Shown here piece by piece: positions 6,420 to 11,736 of a DNA stretch of 11,736 nt. The position numbers and the translations under genes are program-made. The DNA comes from UBA652 sp964598235 (GTDB lineage Bacteria; Pseudomonadota; Gammaproteobacteria; Nitrosococcales; Methylophagaceae), in contig CAZRAY010000048.1 in NCBI GenBank assembly GCA_964598235.1, forward strand, positions 1 to 11,736, given 5' to 3'. Each line of letters begins with the position of its first letter. The stretch's first letter is position 1. The notes below the pieces were generated by a model. That model did no database searches. It saw only the letters and a list, made by a program, of their open reading frames with translations, and had not been told where the DNA came from.

Positions 6420-8144
6420 ATGACAAACTCATTAAAAATTACGATTGGCCAATATTCAGATAAGGGTCGCAAAGAAATCAATCAAGATTTCCATGGCGCC
6501 TATATTCCTGAAGAACCTTTCCTGACGTCTAAGGGCGTGGCGATTGCATTGGCCGATGGTATTAGCAGCAGCGATGTGAGCCAAGTGGCGAGCGAAGCCA
6601 GTGTGCGTGGCTTTTTAGAAGACTATTTTTGTACCTCCGAAGCATGGTCTGTTAAGAAATCAGCACATCGCGTATTAACGGCAACCAATTCATGGCTGCA
6701 TTCACAAAGCCAGAAAAGCCATCATCGTTATGATAAAGATAAAGGATTTGTGTGCACTTTTAGTGCTATCGTGATTAAATCAACGACGGCACATTTATTC
6801 CATATTGGTGATACTCGGATTTATCGCTTACGCAATAACACGCTGGAAAAGTTAACCGATGATCATCGGCTTTGGGTCTCTAAAGATAAAAGCTATCTAA
6901 GCCGTGCTTTAGGTATCAATCAAAAGCTTGAAATTGATTATCAATCCCTATCCGTGGAAAAAGAAGATATATTCGTGTTGGCGACCGATGGCGTATATGA
7001 ATTTGCCAGCGAAGATTTTATTATTAATACGATCTCTTCACACGCCGCTAATTTGGATGCGGCGGCAAAAGCAATCGTGGATGAATCCTTTGAGCAAGGC
7101 AGTACAGATAACCTCACCATTCAGATCTTGAAAATCAATGATCTGCCCACTCAAGATGCGTCAGAAATACATCAACAGCTAACTGAACTCCCCTTCCCGC
7201 CCATTATGGAAGCCAGGGCGCTCTTCGATGGTTATAAAATCATCCGTAGCTTGCATGCGAGTAGCCGTAGCCATGTTTATCTCGCCGTTGATATTGAAAC
7301 CGAATCACAAGTGATCATCAAAACCCCTTCTATTGATTTACAGGGCGATACTGCTTACCTAGAGCGCTTCCTGATGGAAGAATGGATTGCACGACGCATT
7401 AGCAGCCCGCATGTGCTCAAACCTTGTTTACAAGATAGAAAACGTAATTTCCTCTATATCGTTACTGAATTTATTGATGGGCAAACGCTCACCCAATGGA
7501 TGATTGATAATCCGAAACCCGATATGGAAACGGTACGCGGCATCGTGGAGCAAATTGCGAGAGGATTGCAATCTTTCCATCGGCTTGAAATGCTACATCA
7601 AGATCTCAGACCAGAAAACATCATGATTGATACCACGGGCACGGTAAAAATCATCGATTTTGGTGCGACTAAAGTCGCGGGTGTAGTCGAAATCAGCAGC
7701 CCGCTTGACCGCGAAGAATTGCTCGGCACAGCACAATACACCGCCCCAGAATATTTCCTCGGCGAAAGTGGCACACCCCGCTCAGATCTCTATTCCTTAG
7801 CGGTGATTACCTATCAAATGCTATCACATGGCCAATTCCCTTATGGGGTGCAGGTTGCTAGAACAAAAACGCGTGCCGCGCAGAAAAAACTAAGCTATGC
7901 CTCTGTGTTGCATGATGAGCGGGAAATTCCTGCTTGGGTGGATGGTGTGTTGCAAAAAGCGCTTCAGCCAGATCCTTATAAACGTTATGGCGAACTTTCT
8001 GAGTTTACCTATGACTTACGCAATCCAAACCAAGAATTTCTAAACAAAGCACGTCCACCTTTGATGGAACGCAACCCTGTTGTTTTCTGGAAAAGTGTTT
8101 CTTTTATCTTAATGCTCATTATTATTATCTTACTCGCAAGGTGA
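6420..8144 (+). CDS. Bifunctional PP2C phosphatase / Ser-Thr protein kinase, tail-anchored
   Basis: This 574-residue protein joins two opposing enzymes. Residues about 7-238 are a PP2C-type phosphatase with NQDF (Asp23 region), ADGIS (Asp46-Gly47), HIGDTRIYR, ATDGVYEF (Asp190) and STDNLT (Asp230), so the metal-binding acidic residues are kept. Residues about 270-535 are a Hanks-type kinase: IIK lysine (Lys301), HQDLRPEN (catalytic Asp395, Asn400), DFG (413-415) and APE (442-444). The glycine-rich loop is degenerate (LHASSRSHVYLA). A hydrophobic helix (about 553-573) at the very end anchors it to the inner membrane with both domains in the cytoplasm. Kinases of this architecture are known in nitrate/nitrite assimilation clusters of Pseudomonas and relatives; the target is not known to me. 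NirC, NirBD or an Ntr regulator are candidates by context only. Its ribosome-binding site is within a hairpin. Confidence 0.93.
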   Translation: MTNSLKITIGQYSDKGRKEINQDFHGAYIPEEPFLTSKGVAIALADGISSSDVSQVASEASVRGFLEDYFCTSEAWSVKKSAHRVLTATNSWLHSQSQKSHHRYDKDKGFVCTFSAIVIKSTTAHLFHIGDTRIYRLRNNTLEKLTDDHRLWVSKDKSYLSRALGINQKLEIDYQSLSVEKEDIFVLATDGVYEFASEDFIINTISSHAANLDAAAKAIVDESFEQGSTDNLTIQILKINDLPTQDASEIHQQLTELPFPPIMEARALFDGYKIIRSLHASSRSHVYLAVDIETESQVIIKTPSIDLQGDTAYLERFLMEEWIARRISSPHVLKPCLQDRKRNFLYIVTEFIDGQTLTQWMIDNPKPDMETVRGIVEQIARGLQSFHRLEMLHQDLRPENIMIDTTGTVKIIDFGATKVAGVVEISSPLDREELLGTAQYTAPEYFLGESGTPRSDLYSLAVITYQMLSHGQFPYGVQVARTKTRAAQKKLSYASVLHDEREIPAWVDGVLQKALQPDPYKRYGELSEFTYDLRNPNQEFLNKARPPLMERNPVVFWKSVSFILMLIIIILLAR

Positions 8145-8218
8145 AATTTGAAATTGACCTACATCATGGCATTGATCAAATCACCCTATTATCATTCATA
8201 TTAAAACTTAGGAAAAAC

Positions 8219-9463
8219 ATGCCTTATCTTAAAAAAACGCTCACTATCGCCCTGCTATCAGCAGGCTTAGGCACGCTCACAACAACCCCCGTCCAAGCCG
8301 AAGAAAACACCTTCTTTAATGCCCTAACGGGTGGTAAAATCAGCTTCTCAGCCAGAGCACGTTATGAGAACGTGAATCAAGATAATGCTCTGAAAGATGC
8401 CAATGCCTTTACTATCCGCTCCACTTTGGGCTATGAAACGGCTAAATTCCGCGGTTTTAGTGGCAAGGTCGAAGTGGAAGATGTATCTGAAATTGGGTCG
8501 GATAATTTCAATAGTACAACGAATGGTAATACACAATACTCTGTCATTGCCGATCCTAATAATACAGAAGTATTACAAGCCTATTTAGCGTATAACAATT
8601 GGAATACTGAATTCAAATATGGTCGCCAAGAAATCACCCATCGTGGTGCGCCCTTCCATCGCTTTATTGGTAACGTGTTATGGCGTCAAAACCACCAATC
8701 TTATGATGGTTTTACACTCACTAATAAATCCTTCGATAAAACAGAATTAAGCTATAGTTATATCAACAAGCGGAATACTATTTTTGGTGATGATCGCAAT
8801 GCCGGCATTATCCGTAATGGGGTGGTTGATATGGATTCTCACCTTTTCCGAGGTGTGTATAAAGGTTTCTCAGCCGGCACATTAGAAGGCTATGCCTACC
8901 TGCTTGATTTTGAAGATGCACCCGCTATAGGCACTAAAACACTCGGTTTACGCTGGAATGGTGCTGTGCCAATCAATGATGGCTTCAACATAATATACAC
9001 GGCTGAATTTGCCCGCCAAGATGACTATAGAGATGGCACCATGGATGCTCAAAATTACTACCTCGCTGAAATCGGCGGTAAATATAAAGGCTGGATGGCC
9101 AAATTGTCTTATGAATTACAAGAAGGCGATGGCACAGATAGCTTCAAAACACCGCTCGGTACCAACCATCCTTTCCAAGGTTGGGCAGATCAATTCTTGA
9201 GCACCCCATCGCAAGGCTTGCAAGATATTTACCTTACCGTTGTTGGTAAAGTATTCGGCGCCAAAGTCGTCGGTATTTATCATGATTTCGAAACAGATAA
9301 AGGCAGCCTAGATGCTGGCTCTGAGTTCAATTTATTAGTTGTTAAGAAATTCATGAAACACTATAAAATCGGTGCCGCCTATGCTGATTACAATGCGGAT
9401 AGCGAATTTGGCAGCCGAGTAGACACTGAAAAGTTCTGGGTTTGGGGACAGGTTAACTTCTAA
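8219..9463 (+). CDS. Alginate-export-family outer-membrane porin
   Basis: This is a predicted outer-membrane beta barrel of 414 residues. The ATG at 8219 has an AGGAAA ribosome-binding site and begins a classic Sec signal peptide (MPYLKK, hydrophobic core, cleavage after VQA near residue 27). The frame is open back to a GTG at 8141 that overlaps the kinase stop, but that start would bury the signal peptide. The mature part has alternating aromatic strands (SFSARARYENVN, LQAYLAYNNWNTEFKYGRQ), the REITHRGAPFHRFIGNVLWRQNHQSYDGF region typical of AlgE-like (Alginate_exp) proteins, and ends in a C-terminal phenylalanine (WGQVNF), the signal for barrel insertion. No alginate genes are nearby. In this position it is more likely to pass nitrate or nitrite, or another anion, which is inference. 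A strong terminator follows. Confidence 0.86.
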   Translation: MPYLKKTLTIALLSAGLGTLTTTPVQAEENTFFNALTGGKISFSARARYENVNQDNALKDANAFTIRSTLGYETAKFRGFSGKVEVEDVSEIGSDNFNSTTNGNTQYSVIADPNNTEVLQAYLAYNNWNTEFKYGRQEITHRGAPFHRFIGNVLWRQNHQSYDGFTLTNKSFDKTELSYSYINKRNTIFGDDRNAGIIRNGVVDMDSHLFRGVYKGFSAGTLEGYAYLLDFEDAPAIGTKTLGLRWNGAVPINDGFNIIYTAEFARQDDYRDGTMDAQNYYLAEIGGKYKGWMAKLSYELQEGDGTDSFKTPLGTNHPFQGWADQFLSTPSQGLQDIYLTVVGKVFGAKVVGIYHDFETDKGSLDAGSEFNLLVVKKFMKHYKIGAAYADYNADSEFGSRVDTEKFWVWGQVNF

Positions 9464-9519
9464 CAATCTAGCTTGAACAAAACCCTTTGTTAATTTTCTC
9501 TCTCAAGAAAATGTAAATC

Positions 9520-9552
9520 AGCCGAATCCTTTTATTAGGGTTCGGCTTTTTT
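9520..9552 (+). terminator. Rho-independent terminator after the porin gene
   Basis: AGCCGAATCC (9520-9529) pairs with GGGTTCGGCT (9538-9547; one G-U pair) around an 8-nt loop, and the T-run reaches 9552. It ends the nirC-kinase-porin block. Confidence 0.93.
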
Positions 9553-9586
9553 ATTTTTAGCCGTTTATAAAAATGCTCTAGATCCC

Positions 9587-9615
9587 TTGCTCGCTATGAT
9601 AAAGAAAGATATTAT
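9587..9615 (+). promoter_or_regulatory. Sigma-70-like promoter for the GGDEF gene
   Basis: A -35-like TTGCTC (9587-9592) and a -10-like TATTAT (9610-9615) are separated by exactly 17 bases. A start near 9622 would leave a leader of about 100 nt before the GGDEF ATG. A small inverted repeat, GTTC-CTCAA-GAAC (9617-9629), lies on the start site and could be an operator or a 5' hairpin. The rest of 9630-9720 is AT-rich with no recognised riboswitch and no clear Shine-Dalgarno. Confidence 0.45.
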
Positions 9616-9720
9616 AGTTCCTCAAGAACCACTTATCTTATTTATTTACTATATTATGGTGGCATGATTTAAATCCGTCAGAAATATTATGCTCATAATT
9701 ACCGAAATTATTTTATCAAT

Positions 9721-10479
9721 ATGAAAGAATTAATCCTTAAATTTTGCCGGCCTTTAGTGTGTGCAATAATCACATTAATATCCATTATTGTTTCTATATT
9801 GATTACTGTTTTTGCCTTAAAAATTTCTGGTCTAGAATCCAAACCGATATTTATATTCATATCCGTTGTAACGCCAACTATTATCGCCCCCCTATTTTCT
9901 TGGTACTTGATTGGTTTGATAATTAAAATTGATCAGCTAGAAAAAACACAGCGAAACCTGGCAACATATGATGCGTTAACGGGGCTTATGACGCGTGGGG
10001 CTTTTCTTCAAAATGCGAATAATTTATTAAACTTAACTATTCGAAATAAATCATTGTTCTCACTCGCCTATCTTGACATAGATAATTTTAAAACAATCAA
10101 TGATGTTTATGGCCATGCTGGCGGAGATCTGGTATTAAAATATTTTGCTTCTAATTTAGATAAATACTTACGGAAAAGTGATTTGGTGGGGCGTGTTGGT
10201 GGTGAGGAGTTTGCGCTCGCATTGCCAGATACGGGTTTAGAGAGCGCTATGCACTTACTAGATAATATTAGAGATTCATTAAAGAATAGTGTCGTTAACT
10301 TTCATAATAAAACCATCCAATATACCGTGAGCATTGGGGTAGTTCTATTTGATGAAAATAATCTCGTTAGTCTTGAGCAACTCGCTATACAGGCCGATGA
10401 TGCACTCTACCAAGCAAAGAAATCGGGTAAAGATCGTGTCGTCAAATACGATAGTGTCTACCAACACAAGGATCGCTAA
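9721..10479 (+). CDS. Membrane-bound diguanylate cyclase (GGDEF domain)
   Basis: This 252-residue protein makes cyclic di-GMP from two GTP. Two hydrophobic helices (about 10-35 and 43-68) form a short membrane anchor with almost no periplasmic sensor, followed by a short linker (QLEKTQRNLATYDALTGLMTR) and the GGDEF domain. The active site GGEEF is at residues 160-164, and the inhibitory site RKSD (151-154) lies five residues before it, so product feedback is expected. DIDNFKTINDVYGHAGGD (118-135) holds the metal- and substrate-binding residues. All catalytic parts are intact. The start at 9721 has no visible ribosome-binding site but is the only Met that keeps both helices. The small sensor suggests that its activity depends on membrane state or on a partner. 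The next gene begins 23 nt after its stop. Confidence 0.95.
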   Translation: MKELILKFCRPLVCAIITLISIIVSILITVFALKISGLESKPIFIFISVVTPTIIAPLFSWYLIGLIIKIDQLEKTQRNLATYDALTGLMTRGAFLQNANNLLNLTIRNKSLFSLAYLDIDNFKTINDVYGHAGGDLVLKYFASNLDKYLRKSDLVGRVGGEEFALALPDTGLESAMHLLDNIRDSLKNSVVNFHNKTIQYTVSIGVVLFDENNLVSLEQLAIQADDALYQAKKSGKDRVVKYDSVYQHKDR

Positions 10480-10502
10480 CAAAGTGCTGTAAAATAGGTC
10501 GC

Positions 10503-10817
10503 ATGATAGAGAGATCAACGCCTAAATTACTGTTCCTATTATTGATCTTAAGCACGCTATTGATGCACAATGCCCATGCTTGGCAACCCTGTCCGCCAGG
10601 CAGCAGCCCTTGGCATTTATTCAGCTTTGGTATGGTCGCACTTTATATCACCAGTGTCTTGGTTTCTATGCTATTCATGTATCGCCGACTTAAATGCCAG
10701 AAAAACAGGCACCGAAAAATAATATTTATATTCTTAACTTTGTTTTGCCTCATATTATTACTTTTAGGCACCTTTGGGCTGGTTTTCCACTTCGGCACCG
10801 TTGGCGATTGCCAATAA
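10503..10817 (+). CDS. Hypothetical small membrane protein with signal peptide (104 aa)
   Basis: I do not recognise the family. The 104-residue product starts with a signal-peptide-like segment (IERSTPKLLFLLLILSTLL, likely cut after NAHA at residue 26), then a short outside segment with Cys30, a membrane helix (about 40-60), a very basic cytoplasmic loop (RRLKCQKNRHRK, 61-72), a second helix (about 73-95), and an outside tail ending in Cys103. Cys30 and Cys103 could form a disulfide across the periplasmic ends; this is inference. It lies 23 nt after the GGDEF gene and 5 nt before the TOPRIM gene, so it may be co-transcribed with either. The ribosome-binding site is weak. A larger ORF in another frame overlaps its 3' half, but that overlap disappears if the TOPRIM gene starts at 10823. 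Confidence 0.62.
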   Translation: MIERSTPKLLFLLLILSTLLMHNAHAWQPCPPGSSPWHLFSFGMVALYITSVLVSMLFMYRRLKCQKNRHRKIIFIFLTLFCLILLLLGTFGLVFHFGTVGDCQ

Positions 10818-10822
10818 ACGAG

Positions 10823-11362
10823 ATGAAAGAGTTATTTATTGTTGAAGGAAAATCGGCGGCAAGCACTGTGCAACAGGCCATGCATAAACCCAGCCAAAGC
10901 GTGTTGGCCTTGCAAGGCAAGTTAATTAATGCCGACAAAACAAGTGAGGCTAAAATATTAGCCAATGTATTTTGTCAAAAACTATTCCACGCTTTAGATT
11001 GTGGTATTCAAGCAGATTGCCAACCCGATAATTTGCCTTTTTCTCGGATCTTGATCCTGACTGATCCCGATATAGACGGTATCCATGCTCGGATGTTGTT
11101 ATTAACGCTATTTGAACACTATCTCAGCCCGTTAATCGATGCCAACTTAGTATCTATCATCCTACCGCCACACTTCCGGATAAGAGACACACAATCATCC
11201 CAAACACATTATGCGTGGGATGAACCACAACGGATGGCCCTAATCGAGCCCCTTACAAAACCAGAAATAACCCGATTCAAAGGCGTGGCGCAATTCTCAG
11301 CAGCGGAATGTAGAAAATTGTTGTTAGAGCCTAAAACGCGTAGACAGGTGAACCTTGCCTAG
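10823..11362 (+). CDS. Free-standing GyrB/ParE-type TOPRIM protein
   Basis: This 179-residue protein corresponds to the TOPRIM and tail part of a type IIA topoisomerase B subunit, without the GHKL ATPase and transducer domains (about 400 residues in GyrB). Matches to GyrB in order: VEGKSAA (7-13; EGDSA in GyrB, Glu8 kept, Asp changed to Lys), LQGKLIN (30-36; GyrB LRGKILN), RILILTDPDIDGIHARMLLLTLF (75-97; all three Asp of the metal site present), LPPHFRI (114-120; GyrB QPPLYRV) and ITRFKGV plus EPKTRR (149-155 and 169-174; GyrB ITRYKGLGEM and DPETRR). I chose the ATG at 10823: it falls directly before the first TOPRIM strand, while the upstream in-frame ATG at 10694 only adds a run read through the preceding gene. 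It could bind DNA or a GyrA/ParC partner, but cannot itself hydrolyse ATP. The next gene starts inside its 3' end. Confidence 0.85.
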   Translation: MKELFIVEGKSAASTVQQAMHKPSQSVLALQGKLINADKTSEAKILANVFCQKLFHALDCGIQADCQPDNLPFSRILILTDPDIDGIHARMLLLTLFEHYLSPLIDANLVSIILPPHFRIRDTQSSQTHYAWDEPQRMALIEPLTKPEITRFKGVAQFSAAECRKLLLEPKTRRQVNLA

Positions 11363-11736
11363 CCGCTATAATATCGTTGATGATGCCAAGCTTCATCGCC
11401 TGCTCGCTAGCTTAAAGGTAGATTTGGGCCCTATGCCTACGCGCTATAACTTAGCGCCAACCGATCAAGTGCCCGTTATCCATCATTGGGAAGGTCAACG
11501 CATTATTAGCGATATGCGATGGTGGCTTGTGCCCAATTGGAGCGATGAGCCATCAACACGTTATCCCATATTTAATGCACGTAGCGAAAAACTGGATATT
11601 AGCCGTGCCTATAAAGGGAGCTTTCGCCATAAGCGTTGCGTTATTCCTGCGCATTCATTTGTAGGATGGCAAGGTAATGAGAAACAGAAAACACCCTTGC
11701 TATTTTCAGCTGTCGATCAGGCAATGGCATTTGCGG
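11355..11736 (+). CDS. SRAP-domain protein (YedK/HMCES-like) lacking catalytic residues; 3' truncated
   Basis: The frame runs off the window after 127 codons. The family is clear: SRYNIVDD, PTRYNLAPTDQVPVI (28-42), MRWWLVPNWSDEPS (54-67), FNARSEKL (73-80), FRHKRCVIPAHSFVGW (90-105). SRAP proteins (YedK, HMCES) shield abasic sites in single-stranded DNA through a covalent bond made by Cys2, helped by Asn75, Glu105 and His160 (YedK numbers). Here Asn74 is present, but residue 2 is Pro (M-P-S-R instead of M-C-G-R) and the catalytic Glu of the GFxEW motif is Gly104. Covalent crosslinking should therefore be lost unless another residue replaces Cys2. The TTG start at 11355 is the only one that fits: a stop codon lies just upstream in frame, a strong AGGTGA (11345-11350) precedes it, and the conserved N-terminus begins there. 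It overlaps the TOPRIM stop by 8 nt. The equivalent of His160 lies beyond the window. Confidence 0.85.
   Translation, partial: MPSRYNIVDDAKLHRLLASLKVDLGPMPTRYNLAPTDQVPVIHHWEGQRIISDMRWWLVPNWSDEPSTRYPIFNARSEKLDISRAYKGSFRHKRCVIPAHSFVGWQGNEKQKTPLLFSAVDQAMAFA

Noticed and set aside
8161..8185. TGGCAT resembling a sigma-54 -24 element before the porin gene
   Set aside because: There is no GC doublet at the required -12 spacing, so it is not a promoter of this type. The same applies to a TGGCAT near 9660.
8141..8218. GTG start for the porin overlapping the kinase stop codon
   Set aside because: It would put 26 residues before a complete signal peptide; the ATG at 8219 has its own ribosome-binding site.
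9596..9667. A 23-codon ORF between the porin terminator and the GGDEF gene
   Set aside because: It overlaps the predicted -10 element, has no ribosome-binding site, and its composition is that of AT-rich intergenic DNA.
10694..10822. Extended TOPRIM reading frame starting inside the preceding gene
   Set aside because: The extra 43 residues show no similarity to GyrB and overlap a better-supported membrane protein in another frame; the TOPRIM fold starts at 10823.

Overview
The window looks like chromosomal DNA from a gammaproteobacterium of moderately low GC. The nirB-nirD layout, the two sigma-54-type promoters, the tandem PP2C/protein-kinase gene and the AlgE-like porin resemble Pseudomonas/Marinobacter-type nitrate and nitrite assimilation loci. 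The genus cannot be named from sequence alone. All genes read on the + strand. I saw no tRNA, rRNA, CRISPR array or insertion sequence.

Region 1 (1-1422): the 3' end of a U32-type peptidase-like gene, then a glutathione S-transferase 14 nt later, then a possible 47-residue single-pass membrane ORF with weak support.

Region 2 (1423-9552): a nitrite assimilation locus in two transcription blocks. Block A is nirB-nirD-phzF-like. The three genes are joined by 4-nt ATGA overlaps, preceded by a sigma-54 -24/-12 element with an NtrC-like palindrome about 95 bp upstream of the predicted start, and closed by an intrinsic terminator. Block B is nirC (formate/nitrite transporter), a PP2C phosphatase-Ser/Thr kinase fusion with a C-terminal membrane anchor, and an alginate-export-family outer-membrane porin. 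It has its own sigma-54 element and ends at a strong terminator. Together they plausibly bring nitrite across the outer membrane (porin) and inner membrane (NirC) and reduce it to ammonium in the cytoplasm (NirBD). The kinase/phosphatase is a likely regulator. The ribosome-binding site of the kinase gene lies inside a strong hairpin.

Region 3 (9553-10479): a sigma-70-like promoter and a membrane-bound GGDEF protein with an intact GGEEF active site and inhibitory site.

Region 4 (10503-11736, runs off the end): a small two-helix membrane protein with a signal peptide, a free-standing GyrB/ParE-type TOPRIM protein without the ATPase part, and a gene overlapping it by 8 nt for an SRAP (YedK/HMCES-like) protein that lacks the catalytic Cys2 and the catalytic Glu of the family. 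This pairing of a topoisomerase fragment with an apparently inactive abasic-site protein is the best candidate for an undescribed system here.
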